DNA from: Clostridium sp. CAG:1000
GTDB lineage: Bacteria; Bacillota_I; Bacilli_A; RF39; UBA660
Reading direction: 5' to 3'
Assembly (NCBI GenBank): GCA_000436975.1
Contig: HG000333.1
Coordinates: 47,371-72,566, forward strand
DNA: 25,196 bases
The notes under the pieces were generated by a model. That model worked only from the letters and a program-made list of their open reading frames with translations, did no database searches and had not been told where the DNA came from. The position numbers were made by a program, and so were the translations under genes. Shown here one piece after another: positions 7,557 through 15,617 of this stretch (position 1 is its first letter; every line of letters starts with the position of its first letter).

Positions 7557-8699
7557 ATGGGTTTAATAAAGGCAATATCAAGTGCTACGTCATCTGCACT
7601 AGGTGATCAATTTAAAGAATTTGTAAATTGTCCAACTATTGAAAAAAATGTGCTAATTCAAAGAGGTATTATTTCACATGGTAAAGGTAATACAAATCCT
7701 TCAGAAGGAATTATCTCAAATGGAAGTACTATTGTAGTTCCTCAAGGTATGGCAATGATGATTATTGAAAATGGTGAAATAAAGGAATTTACTGCTGATG
7801 CCGGAACTTTTTACTTTGATACGAGTAGTGAACCAAGTATTTTCACTGGAGGGTTAGGAAAAGGAATAATTGAAACATTTAAAACGATAGGTAAAAGATT
7901 CACATATGGCGGACAAACAGCAAAAGATCAAAGAGTATATTATGTAAATCTGTTAACAATAACAGGAAATAAATTCGGGTCACCACAACCCAAAAAAATT
8001 ACTGATGAAAAATATGGAATGCTGGAAGTTACTTTTTTTGGAGAGTTTGCATTTAAAGTAGTTGATCCGATCTTATTAGTTAACAGTGTAATAGGGGCAA
8101 ATCCTCAAGATACTATAACTTATGACCAAATTATTGGAAGCCAATTACAATCAAAATTTGTAGAAAAATTAACTCAGGCTATATCTGTTGTTATGAGAAA
8201 AAATAAAGTATCATTTGGCGATATAGGTATGTACAATAGTGATATATCTGATGAGATGAACGTTTGCTTAGATGAAAGTTGGAAACAAAAATATGGTTTA
8301 GAAGTAACGGATGTTGCTTTAGGTGATATTAATTTAACTGATGACTCAATGAAGAAAGTTAATAAAATAGATGAAGCTACAATATTTTCAAACAAAAATT
8401 TACAGTCAGGCCTTATGGCTTCTGCCTCAGCTGACGCATTAAGGAATGCATCAAGCAATGAAAACGGATCAATGATGGGATTCATGGGAATGAATATGGC
8501 AGGTTCAGCTGCTGGAAATATGATGGGAGTTGCAAATGAAGGGTCAAATGTAGAGGGATATAAACCTCAAACAAATCAACCTGAAATGGGAACAATATTC
8601 AGCGATAAAGGAAAAAAAGAAGTAAAAAATAAGTGTCCAAAATGTGGTTCTGAAGAAAATGGTAAATTTTGCAGTCAATGTGGTACACAAATAAAATAA
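7557..8699 (+). CDS. SPFH-domain protein with C-terminal zinc ribbon (YdjI-like)
   Basis: A 380-residue cytoplasmic protein without signal peptide or TM segments. Residues about 25-270 look like the bacterial SPFH (stomatin/prohibitin-like) family typified by B. subtilis YdjI: NGSTIVVPQGMAMMIIENG, then the acidic FTADAGTFYFDT turn, GGQTAKDQRVYYVNLL and a LEVTFFGEFAFKVVDP strand. A Met/Gly/Ala/Asn-rich flexible segment (about 295-345) links to a zinc ribbon with Cys at 360, 363, 372 and 375 (CPKCG...CSQCG). YdjI-type proteins are linked in B. subtilis to membrane-stress responses with PspA, but no pspA-like gene is visible here. It has its own promoter and is monocistronic, ending at a shared bidirectional terminator. 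Confidence 0.85.
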   Translation: MGLIKAISSATSSALGDQFKEFVNCPTIEKNVLIQRGIISHGKGNTNPSEGIISNGSTIVVPQGMAMMIIENGEIKEFTADAGTFYFDTSSEPSIFTGGLGKGIIETFKTIGKRFTYGGQTAKDQRVYYVNLLTITGNKFGSPQPKKITDEKYGMLEVTFFGEFAFKVVDPILLVNSVIGANPQDTITYDQIIGSQLQSKFVEKLTQAISVVMRKNKVSFGDIGMYNSDISDEMNVCLDESWKQKYGLEVTDVALGDINLTDDSMKKVNKIDEATIFSNKNLQSGLMASASADALRNASSNENGSMMGFMGMNMAGSAAGNMMGVANEGSNVEGYKPQTNQPEMGTIFSDKGKKEVKNKCPKCGSEENGKFCSQCGTQIK

Positions 8700-8726
8700 A
8701 AAGTCTATAACTAAAATAGACTTTTT
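8698..8726. terminator. Bidirectional terminator between convergent genes
   Basis: An 11-bp perfect stem (8698-8708 with 8716-8726) around a 7-nt loop, A-rich on one side and T-rich on the other. It works for the plus-strand SPFH gene and the minus-strand PBP gene, whose stop codon lies inside it. Confidence 0.92.
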
Positions 8727-10653
8727 ATTTTGATAGTTTTTCATACATATCAATATAATTATAACTAGGTTCGGTACCTTTTTCATAAAAACATAACACT
8801 CCATTTTTATCTGAATTACCAGTAATTGGGTTAATTTCTTCTCCAGTTATACCAGATGGAATTTCATACCATTTCGGATCAACATTAATATTATTCATAG
8901 TTTTAGCCCATATTTTTTTTGTGATTTTAGATTCACTATTTTTAATCTTATTATCATTATCATTACCTGCCCAAACCATAACTAAATAATTACTGTCATA
9001 TCCAATTGTCCAATAATCATACGATGTACTTCCACTTTTAATTGCATATTTACCATTTATATCACTTGATATTGATAATAAGGTGGGAGATGTATAATTT
9101 ACCATTTTATAGTTATAAGTGTTAGTTAATAGGTTATTTAAAATATAAACATATTTTTTATTTAATAATTCTTCTGTATTATATTTATATTCATAAAGGA
9201 TTTTACCTTTTTTGTTCGTTATTTTTTCAATTAAATGTGGTTGTTCATGTTTTCCTTCATTAGCTAAAGTAATATAACCATTGCTGAAATCAATCATATT
9301 AATTTCTGTTGTTCCAAGAGCAGAAGATGCAAGTTCTTTGATTGACGTATTAATCCTAACTCTTTTTGCTAAATTTGATAGTGAGTCTTTTCCTAAAAAC
9401 AAATGTGTTTTTATTGCATAAATATTATCAGAATATGAAATGGCAGCCAACATCGATATATTTTTATTTGCATAAATATTATTTGCATTTTTTGGAGAAT
9501 ACATATCATTTCCTAAATTAAATGTTGTTCGTTCACTTAAAAATGTGCTTGAAGGAGTAAAACCATTTTCTAAAGCTGAATAATAAATAAAGGGTTTAAT
9601 TGTTGAACCCACTTGCCTTTTTGATTTTGTAGCTCTATTAAATTGTGATTTAGAATAATCTTTTCCTCCAATTAAGCCAACAATTTTAGCTGTTTTTGGT
9701 TCTACTACTATAGAAGCAACTTGCATTGATGTGCTTTTCATTTCAGTGTCTACTGTCTCTTCTAGTTTTTTTTGCACATTTTTATCTAGATTCGTGTATA
9801 TATTTAATTCATCAGTTTCTAACATAGTTTTTGGTATTTGTTTAATATTTTTCATTTCATCCATAACAGCATCTTTATAGTAATAAACACTAGAAAGTTC
9901 TACTTTATCACTTTTACCATAAAAACTTATTTTCTCATTATAGATCTTTTTCATTTCATTTTCGCTAATATATCTATTATTCACCATACTTTTTAGTACT
10001 GAGTACTGTCTATCTTTAGCATTTTTATAATTGAAAATTGGGTTATAGTAATTTGGACTTTTTGGTATTCCTACTAGTATAGAAGCTTCTGCTTTAGTTA
10101 ATTCTTTTGGATTTTTATTAAAGTAATATTTACTAGCCTCTTTGATTCCATAATTTCCCCCACCAAAATCTATAGTATTTAAATAGCCTTCTAATATTTC
10201 GTTTTTACTATAATGTGTTTCTAATTCTAATGTTAAAAAAGCCTCTTCAATTTTCCTTTCCCAAGTCTTATCAAAAGTAAGATAAAGATTTTTTATATAT
10301 TGTTGAGATATTGTTGATGCACCCTGTTTAATTTTTCCACTTTTAATATTTATAATCATTGCTTTTAAAATTCTTGGATAGTCAAAACCTCTATGGTTAT
10401 AAAAATTTTTATCTTCTATTGAAATAATGGCGTTTTTAGTAAAATTAGTAATGTCACTCAGTTTTACATAGTCATTATTAAGATTTTCACTGAATATATC
10501 ATCGTTATTCTTATCATAATAGATAATGTTTTTACTTGTATTAATTTGAAACTTGGGTGTGATAAAAGCATATACATAAAGACTTAAGTATACTATAATA
10601 AAAGTAAAAAAAGAAAAAATAAAAATTTTTAATAATATCAAAATTTTTTTCAT
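8725..10653 (-). CDS. Class A penicillin-binding protein (GT51 transglycosylase + transpeptidase)
   Basis: A bifunctional peptidoglycan synthase anchored by one N-terminal TM segment (about residues 8-32). GT51 motifs run in order: EDKNFYNHRGFD (80-91, catalytic E80), GASTISQQYIKNLYLT (111-126), RKIEEAFLTLELE (133-145), then GYLNTIDFGGGNYGI and VGIPKSPNYYNP. The transpeptidase domain has the active-site motif STIK (S350-K353), SDN (408-410) and KSGS (539-542) in place of the usual KTGT. 642 residues is short for a class A PBP, and no C-terminal extension is present. AGGG lies nine bases before the start. It is the only housekeeping-type gene on the minus strand of the window. A PbpC-type assignment is less likely. 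Confidence 0.93.
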   Translation of the reverse strand: MKKILILLKIFIFSFFTFIIVYLSLYVYAFITPKFQINTSKNIIYYDKNNDDIFSENLNNDYVKLSDITNFTKNAIISIEDKNFYNHRGFDYPRILKAMIINIKSGKIKQGASTISQQYIKNLYLTFDKTWERKIEEAFLTLELETHYSKNEILEGYLNTIDFGGGNYGIKEASKYYFNKNPKELTKAEASILVGIPKSPNYYNPIFNYKNAKDRQYSVLKSMVNNRYISENEMKKIYNEKISFYGKSDKVELSSVYYYKDAVMDEMKNIKQIPKTMLETDELNIYTNLDKNVQKKLEETVDTEMKSTSMQVASIVVEPKTAKIVGLIGGKDYSKSQFNRATKSKRQVGSTIKPFIYYSALENGFTPSSTFLSERTTFNLGNDMYSPKNANNIYANKNISMLAAISYSDNIYAIKTHLFLGKDSLSNLAKRVRINTSIKELASSALGTTEINMIDFSNGYITLANEGKHEQPHLIEKITNKKGKILYEYKYNTEELLNKKYVYILNNLLTNTYNYKMVNYTSPTLLSISSDINGKYAIKSGSTSYDYWTIGYDSNYLVMVWAGNDNDNKIKNSESKITKKIWAKTMNNINVDPKWYEIPSGITGEEINPITGNSDKNGVLCFYEKGTEPSYNYIDMYEKLSK

Positions 10654-10700
10654 ATATATACCCTAATATTTAGTATGTATATTAAATAATAAAAAAATAC

Positions 10701-10728
10701 TTGATTTATTAAAAAAAATAAGTATAAT
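10701..10728 (+). promoter_or_regulatory. rpoE promoter
   Basis: TTGATT (10701-10706), 16-bp spacer, TATAAT (10723-10728). It lies in the short gap between the divergent PBP and rpoE genes. Confidence 0.7.
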
Positions 10729-10772
10729 GAAACTGGAGCGAAAATATGTCTTTAAGGAGGACTAAAAATAAA

Positions 10773-11213
10773 ATGAAATTTAAAAGTGTAACAAAAGAAG
10801 AATTAGAAACCATGTCTTTTGATGATATAGCATATATTATCTTAAAAGAAAAAGGTAAAAAAATGAAAATTAATGATATATTTAAAATTATTTGTGATAC
10901 ACTGTGTTTGGGAGATTCTGCATTTGAAAACCAAATAGGTGACTTTTTTACTTTACTAGCAACCGAAAAAAGATTTATTCAACTTGAAAAGGGGTATTGG
11001 GATTTAAGAGAAAATCACACTTCTGAGGTAGATATAAGTGCTTTAGAAGATGAAGAAGATGATATTATAGTTGAAGATGAAAAAGATGATGTTTACGAGG
11101 AAAGTACCAATTATTATGATGATATTGATGAAATGGACGATGATAAATCAGATGATGATCTAAAAGATCTTGTGATTGTTGATGAAAACTACGATGATGA
11201 ATCTGAAATGTAA
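10773..11213 (+). CDS. rpoE: RNA polymerase delta subunit
   Basis: The delta factor of Gram-positive RNA polymerase, which speeds recycling and shapes promoter selectivity. The N-terminal HARE-HTH domain covers about residues 1-85 (VTKEELETMSFDDIAYII, then GDFFTLLATEKRFIQLEKGYWDLR), followed by a very acidic Asp/Glu tail with DDD and DED runs (about 95-146). The start at 10773 is preferred because AAGGAGG (10754-10760) precedes it and the protein then begins like B. subtilis RpoE. An in-frame ATG at 10746 with its own weaker GGAG (10735-10738) would add nine basic residues and would place the strong Shine-Dalgarno inside the coding region. Followed 33 bases later by prfA, without a terminator. 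Confidence 0.9.
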   Translation: MKFKSVTKEELETMSFDDIAYIILKEKGKKMKINDIFKIICDTLCLGDSAFENQIGDFFTLLATEKRFIQLEKGYWDLRENHTSEVDISALEDEEDDIIVEDEKDDVYEESTNYYDDIDEMDDDKSDDDLKDLVIVDENYDDESEM

Positions 11214-11246
11214 ATAACCTTCAAAAAATATAGAAAGGATAAAATT

Positions 11247-12308
11247 ATGAAAGAAAGATTAGATATAATACAAGAAAGATATAATTTTCTATGCGATGAG
11301 CTGTTAAAACCAGAGATATATGAAGATTATAAAAAAATGCAAACTATATCTAAAGAAAAAAATTCTATAGAAGGTATAGTAAAAGCTTATAAAAAGTATA
11401 ATCAAGTAATTCAAGACATAGTGGCCGCTAAAGAAATGAGCCATGATGAAGAAATGAGAGAATTTGCCTTAGAAGAATTGGATAGATTATCAAAAACAAA
11501 AATTGAATTAGAAAATAAATTAAAAGTTATGCTTTTACCAAAAGATCCAAATGATGATAAAAATGTTATAGTAGAAATCAGAGGGGCAGCTGGAGGAGAT
11601 GAAGCAAATATCTTCGCAGGTGATTTATTTAGAATGTATAGTAAATATGCTGAACGTCAAGGATGGAAATTAGAAGTTACTCATGAAGTTATTAGTGAAA
11701 GCGGCGGATACTCACAAATAGAATTTATGTTGAATGGAGAAGCGGTATATTCTAAATTAAAGTACGAAAGTGGAGCTCATAGGGTACAAAGGGTTCCTGA
11801 AACAGAGTCACAAGGTAGAGTACATACTAGTACGGCAACTGTCTTAGTAATGCCTGAAGTAGAGGAAATAGATATAGAAATTAAAGATAGTGATATAAGA
11901 GTTGATATTACAAGAAGTAGTGGTGCGGGAGGTCAATGTGTAAATACAACTGATTCCGCAGTGAGACTTACTCATATTCCAACAAATATTGTTGTATATT
12001 GTCAAGTTGAACGTAGCCAAATTAAAAATAAAGAAAAAGCTATGCAAATATTAAAAACAAGACTATATGATTTAAGACAACGTGAGCAAGATGAAAAATT
12101 AGGAAATGAAAGAAGAAGCAAAATAGGAACAGGAGACAGAGCAGAAAAAATAAGGACATACAACTATCCACAAAATAGATTAACAGATCATAGAATAAAT
12201 TATACAGTTATGCATTTGGATAAAATAATGGAAGGCGACTTAGAAGATTTAATTGAAGCTTTAATTGCTGAAGATGAAAGAATGAGATTAGAAACAGATG
12301 CTCAATAA
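11247..12308 (+). CDS. prfA: Peptide chain release factor 1
   Basis: Recognises UAA and UAG stop codons. The GGQ peptidyl-tRNA hydrolysis motif is at 228-230 (SSGAGGQCVNTTDSAVRLTH). The codon-recognition region is RVPETESQGRVHTSTATV (182-199), where the RF1 tripeptide appears as PET, as in B. subtilis. GAAGGDEANIFAGDL and SQIKNKEKAMQIL are further RF1 signatures. 353 residues is normal. AGAAAGG serves as Shine-Dalgarno. The 3' end overlaps prmC by 11 bases, which fits the partnership, since PrmC methylates the GGQ glutamine. Confidence 0.96.
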   Translation: MKERLDIIQERYNFLCDELLKPEIYEDYKKMQTISKEKNSIEGIVKAYKKYNQVIQDIVAAKEMSHDEEMREFALEELDRLSKTKIELENKLKVMLLPKDPNDDKNVIVEIRGAAGGDEANIFAGDLFRMYSKYAERQGWKLEVTHEVISESGGYSQIEFMLNGEAVYSKLKYESGAHRVQRVPETESQGRVHTSTATVLVMPEVEEIDIEIKDSDIRVDITRSSGAGGQCVNTTDSAVRLTHIPTNIVVYCQVERSQIKNKEKAMQILKTRLYDLRQREQDEKLGNERRSKIGTGDRAEKIRTYNYPQNRLTDHRINYTVMHLDKIMEGDLEDLIEALIAEDERMRLETDAQ

Positions 12309-13038
12309 AATAATAGAACTGGGAATATCCAAAAGAGAAGCAGAAGAATTAATTAAAGTAAGTAAAAATATAAAAGAAGACTATAAAAAATTAAAAAATA
12401 ATTATCCTATTCAATACTTGATAGGATATGTAAATTTTTACGGAAATAAAATATATGTAAATGATTCTGTTCTAATTCCTAGATATGAAACAGAATATTT
12501 AGTTGAAAAAACAATTAAGCTTTGTAAAAATAAATTTGATTATAAAATTAATGTCTTAGATTTGTGCACTGGTTCTGGTGCAATAGGAATAAGTCTAAAA
12601 AAAGAAATAAATTGTAATGTTACAATGTCTGATATTTCAAAATCAGCATTAAGTGTTTCTAAAAAAAATATTATTGAAAATAATGTTGATGTAAATATAG
12701 TAGAAAGTGATTTATTTAAAAATATTAAAGGGAAGTTTGATGTTATAATAAGCAACCCACCATATATAAATAAAAAAATGAAACTTATGCCTACTGTGTT
12801 TGATTATGAGCCTCATTTAGCATTATTTGCTGAAGATGAAGGGCTATATTATTACAAAAAAATATTTGAGCAAATTATTTCATATTTAAATGACAAATTT
12901 ATTTTGGCTTTTGAAATAGGCTATGAACAAAAAGACAAACTAAATAAATTGGCAGTGAAACATTTTAAAAATTGTTTAATTCGATTTGAAAAGGATCTAA
13001 ATGGAAAATATAGATATTTATTCATTATAAGTGAATAA
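12298..13038 (+). CDS. prmC: Release factor glutamine methyltransferase PrmC, shortened N-domain
   Basis: Methylates the Gln of the GGQ motif in release factors. The SAM-binding loop is VLDLCTGSGAIGISL (86-100) and the catalytic NPPY motif is at 153-156 (SNPPYINK). The conserved IPRYETEYLVE (60-70) appears in place of the usual IPRPETE. 246 residues is about 35 short of typical PrmC. The missing part is the N-terminal helical domain, which here is only about 45 residues, while the catalytic domain is complete. The start overlaps prfA by 11 bases and no upstream in-frame start would fit better. It ends before a terminator hairpin. Confidence 0.93.
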   Translation: MLNKIIELGISKREAEELIKVSKNIKEDYKKLKNNYPIQYLIGYVNFYGNKIYVNDSVLIPRYETEYLVEKTIKLCKNKFDYKINVLDLCTGSGAIGISLKKEINCNVTMSDISKSALSVSKKNIIENNVDVNIVESDLFKNIKGKFDVIISNPPYINKKMKLMPTVFDYEPHLALFAEDEGLYYYKKIFEQIISYLNDKFILAFEIGYEQKDKLNKLAVKHFKNCLIRFEKDLNGKYRYLFIISE

Positions 13039-13049
13039 AAAATATAATA

Positions 13050-13082
13050 AAAGACCAATACTTATATGAAAGGTTGGTTTTT
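13050..13082 (+). terminator. Terminator hairpin after prmC, overlapping the spoIIR leader
   Basis: AAAGACCAA (13050-13058) pairs with TTGGTTTTT (13074-13082) with one G-T pair. The 15-nt loop contains GAAAGG, the likely Shine-Dalgarno of spoIIR. It ends in a short T-run three bases before the spoIIR start. It could terminate the rpoE-prfA-prmC transcript and also limit spoIIR translation from read-through RNA. Confidence 0.65.
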
Positions 13083-13084
13083 AA

Positions 13085-13591
13085 ATGAAAAAAATTATCG
13101 TTATAATGTCAATATTTTTAATGATTAGTGTTTTAAATCAAAAGGATTATAAGTTTGATGATATGATAAAATTTAGAATAATTTCTAATAGTAACTCACC
13201 TAAAGATATAATAATCAAACAACAAGTAAGTGATAAAGTATCAAAAATCTTATTTGATAAGGGTAACACAAGAGAAGATGTAAGAAATAATATTTTAGAA
13301 AATATAAATTTAATAGAGGCAGAAACGAATAAAGTGTTTAATGATAACAATTATTTAAAGAAATTTAATATTAATTATGGATATAATTATTTTCCAGAAA
13401 AAGAATTTGATGGGAAACGTTTAAAAGAGGGAATATATGAGTCACTAGTATTAACTATAGGAGAAGGTAAGGGTGATAATTATTGGTGTATTTTATATCC
13501 CCCATTATGTATGATAGATAATAAAAAGGAAGTTAAAAACAAAATTGAATACAAATTTAAAATAATTGAATATATAAAAAAACTTCTTTGA
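13085..13591 (+). CDS. spoIIR: Stage II sporulation protein R (SpoIIR)
   Basis: In endospore formers SpoIIR is secreted from the forespore and triggers SpoIIGA to cleave pro-sigma-E in the mother cell. The protein has an N-terminal signal segment (residues 1-17), then the family blocks FRIISNSNSPKDIIIK, NYGYNYFPEKEFDGKRL, GIYESLVLTIGEGKGDNYWC and LYPPLCMID. The two conserved Cys, in NYWC and PPLC, are kept. 168 residues is somewhat short but all conserved blocks are intact. Placement after prfA-prmC and before murA resembles Bacillus, where prfA, prmC and spoIIR cluster. It ends with TGA. Presence of one sporulation gene does not prove that the organism sporulates. Confidence 0.9.
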   Translation: MKKIIVIMSIFLMISVLNQKDYKFDDMIKFRIISNSNSPKDIIIKQQVSDKVSKILFDKGNTREDVRNNILENINLIEAETNKVFNDNNYLKKFNINYGYNYFPEKEFDGKRLKEGIYESLVLTIGEGKGDNYWCILYPPLCMIDNKKEVKNKIEYKFKIIEYIKKLL

Positions 13592-13595
13592 TGTA

Positions 13596-13620
13596 AATTA
13601 TGTATAAAAAAAACATAATT
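13596..13620. repeat. Hairpin in the spoIIR-murA gap
   Basis: AATTATGT (13596-13603) and ACATAATT (13613-13620) form a perfect 8-bp inverted repeat with a 9-nt A-rich loop. No T-run follows on the plus strand, so it is not a standard terminator. It might be a weak terminator, an mRNA-stabilising end or an operator. Confidence 0.6.
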
Positions 13621-13622
13621 CA

Positions 13623-13651
13623 TTGATAAAATAGCGTTTTAATAGTATATT
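13623..13651 (+). promoter_or_regulatory. murA promoter
   Basis: TTGATA (13623-13628), 17-bp spacer, TATATT (13646-13651), 26 bp upstream of the murA start. The Shine-Dalgarno is GAAAGGTG. Confidence 0.7.
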
Positions 13652-13676
13652 ATTAGTAGAGAAAGAAAGGTGAATT

Positions 13677-14930
13677 ATGACAAAAATTACAGTTGAAGGA
13701 AATAATTTACTTTCTGGTGAAATTAAGATAAGTGGTGCTAAAAATAGTGCGGTTGCTTTAATTCCAGCAGCCGTTTTATCAAAAGGCAAAACAGTTATAT
13801 ATAATGTACCGGAAATAAGAGATATAGAATACTTAATTAAAATAATGGAATTATTAGGTTGTAAAATTAAACATGAGAATCAAACTTTATGTATTGATTC
13901 AACGCAACTTGAAAACAATGCCATTCCAGAAGAACTAAGTGTACAAATGAGAGCATCATATTATTTTATGGGAGCTCTTCTGGCTAAATTTGGAAAAGCT
14001 GAAATGTCATTTCCTGGTGGGTGTAATATAGGAGCAAGACCAATTGATATACATATTAAAGGATTTCAACAATTAGGCGCAAAAGTAGATATTATAAAAA
14101 ACAGATATATAATTACGGCTGACAAATTAATTGGTAAAAAAATTTATTTTGATTTTCCCAGTGTAGGAGCAACAATAAATATTATGCTTGCTGCAACAGG
14201 CGCAGAAGGAACTACCATTATAGAAAATGCAGCAATGGAGCCGGAAATAGTTAATGTTGCTTCACTTTTAATAAGTATGGGTGTTAAGATAAGAGGTGCT
14301 GGTACCAAAAGAATTGAAATAGAAGGTACTAAACATTTTGGAAATGGCGTATGTGAAGTTTTTTCAGATAGAATTGAATGTGGAACATATATTATTATAG
14401 GAGCACTTCTTGGAAAAAATTTAACCATTAAAGGTATTATAAAAGAGCATATAGAAGCATTTTTAATGAAGTTAAAAGAGGCAGGCGTAAAATATATAAT
14501 AAATGGTGATGAGTTAACCATATCAAGGTGTGAAAATATAAAACCAACTTACATTAAAACTCTTGTATTTCCTGGATTTCCAACTGATTTACAGCAACCA
14601 TTTACAACGTTATTGACACAAGCTAAAGGAAAATCAATTATAGAAGAAACAATTTATGAAAATCGCTTTAAAAATACATATGATCTTAATAGAATGGGTG
14701 CAATTACTAATATCATATCATTAAACAAACTAGAAATCATAGGCCCTAGAAAACTTCATGGAACTAATGTGATTGCTACAGATCTAAGAGGAGGAGCATC
14801 TCTATTAATAGCTGCTTTAATAGCTGACGGTAAAACTGAAATAGAAAATAGTGATGTTATACTAAGAGGATATAGTGACGTTATTAAAAAATTAGAAAAA
14901 GTGGGTGCTAAAATTAAAATAACTGAGTAA
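13677..14930 (+). CDS. murA: UDP-N-acetylglucosamine 1-carboxyvinyltransferase MurA
   Basis: First committed step of peptidoglycan precursor synthesis, transferring enolpyruvate from PEP to UDP-GlcNAc. Substrate-binding K22-N23 lies in SGAKNSAV. The catalytic loop is FPGGCNIGARPIDIH with C116, the residue alkylated by fosfomycin, so the enzyme should be of the sensitive type. The catalytic Asp lies in FPTDLQQP, and TDLRGGASLLIAAL is the conserved C-terminal block. 417 residues is standard. Many Bacillota carry two murA genes; whether this is MurAA or MurAB cannot be settled here. The next gene starts 19 bases later without a terminator. Confidence 0.96.
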   Translation: MTKITVEGNNLLSGEIKISGAKNSAVALIPAAVLSKGKTVIYNVPEIRDIEYLIKIMELLGCKIKHENQTLCIDSTQLENNAIPEELSVQMRASYYFMGALLAKFGKAEMSFPGGCNIGARPIDIHIKGFQQLGAKVDIIKNRYIITADKLIGKKIYFDFPSVGATINIMLAATGAEGTTIIENAAMEPEIVNVASLLISMGVKIRGAGTKRIEIEGTKHFGNGVCEVFSDRIECGTYIIIGALLGKNLTIKGIIKEHIEAFLMKLKEAGVKYIINGDELTISRCENIKPTYIKTLVFPGFPTDLQQPFTTLLTQAKGKSIIEETIYENRFKNTYDLNRMGAITNIISLNKLEIIGPRKLHGTNVIATDLRGGASLLIAALIADGKTEIENSDVILRGYSDVIKKLEKVGAKIKITE

Positions 14931-14949
14931 TATTTAATAGGTGAACTCT

Positions 14950-15531
14950 ATGAAAAATAAAATACTAGTTATTTTTTTTATATCTATTCTTTTTTCATCC
15001 ATAATATATAAATTTACATTAAATAACAATAAATATATTTTAATATTAGGAGATAATTACTTTAAATCTAGTTATAATAAAGATTATATTTATTTTTTAA
15101 AAGAAAAATATAGAAATGTTAACAATTTGTTAACAGAAGAAAATGATACTTATGAAAACATTATTAATAAAATAAAAAAGAATTATAAAATATCATTAAA
15201 AAAAAATAATATTTATTTAAATCAAGAAATCTCTAAGGCAGACTACATAATAATTAGTGCTAATAATAAAGAGTTTAATGAAAAATGTAATAAATATGTT
15301 AATGTAAAAAATAAATATATTAAAAAAGTAGACTCAAATATTACTGAATTAATATATTTAATCAACAAAATATCAACATCAAAAATTATAATAATGGATA
15401 GTTCATGTACAAAAGAAAATAAAAGTTACAATTATATTAACATTAAAAGTGAGCGAAAATATAAAAATGAGCTTTCACTGAAGGAAAATTATGAGTTGTA
15501 TGGTAAGATTATTAATGAAATTGAAGATTAA
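14950..15531 (+). CDS. Membrane-anchored protein, possibly a degenerate SGNH-hydrolase fold
   Basis: Not firmly recognised. The 193-residue product has an N-terminal signal-anchor (residues about 4-22) and a Lys/Asn-rich extracytoplasmic domain. The order of elements recalls SGNH/GDSL hydrolases: a first strand YILILGDN where GDS would carry the nucleophile, a central strand DYIIISANNKEF where GxND would be, a strand SKIIIMDSS, and a C-terminal helix ENYELYGKIINEI. The catalytic Ser is Asn and the GxND motif is not preserved, so if the fold is right the enzyme is probably inactive. The ATG at 14950 is preferred over the in-frame GTG at 14941 because AGGTGA (14939-14944) makes a good Shine-Dalgarno. 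Cotranscription with murA suggests a wall-related role, by context only. Confidence 0.6.
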   Translation: MKNKILVIFFISILFSSIIYKFTLNNNKYILILGDNYFKSSYNKDYIYFLKEKYRNVNNLLTEENDTYENIINKIKKNYKISLKKNNIYLNQEISKADYIIISANNKEFNEKCNKYVNVKNKYIKKVDSNITELIYLINKISTSKIIIMDSSCTKENKSYNYINIKSERKYKNELSLKENYELYGKIINEIED

Positions 15532-15534
15532 CAC

Positions 15535-15563
15535 TTGATTTATTTGAAAAAAGCCTGTATAAT
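15535..15563 (+). promoter_or_regulatory. rpmE promoter
   Basis: TTGATT (15535-15540), 17-bp spacer, TATAAT (15558-15563). Gives a leader of about 48 nt before the rpmE start. Confidence 0.75.
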
Positions 15564-15571
15564 ACCAAATG

Positions 15572-15611
15572 AAGTTATTTCTATAACTGTTAATAAGTTA
15601 TGGCGAGGAGG
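15572..15611 (+). promoter_or_regulatory. Candidate switching hairpins in the rpmE leader
   Basis: AAGTTAT occurs at 15572-15578 and 15595-15601, with one complementary ATAACT (15583-15588) between them. ATAACT can pair with either copy: a 6-bp stem with a TTCT loop upstream, or a 6-bp stem with a 7-nt loop that runs up to the GGCGAGGAGG Shine-Dalgarno region (15602-15611). The two folds exclude each other. Several ribosomal proteins regulate their own leaders, so autoregulation by L31 is possible, but this is inference. Confidence 0.4.
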
Positions 15612-15617
15612 ATAAAA

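Noticed and set aside
13596..13620. Intrinsic terminator after spoIIR
   Set aside because: The hairpin is perfect but lacks a T-run on the plus strand, so it is listed only as an inverted repeat.
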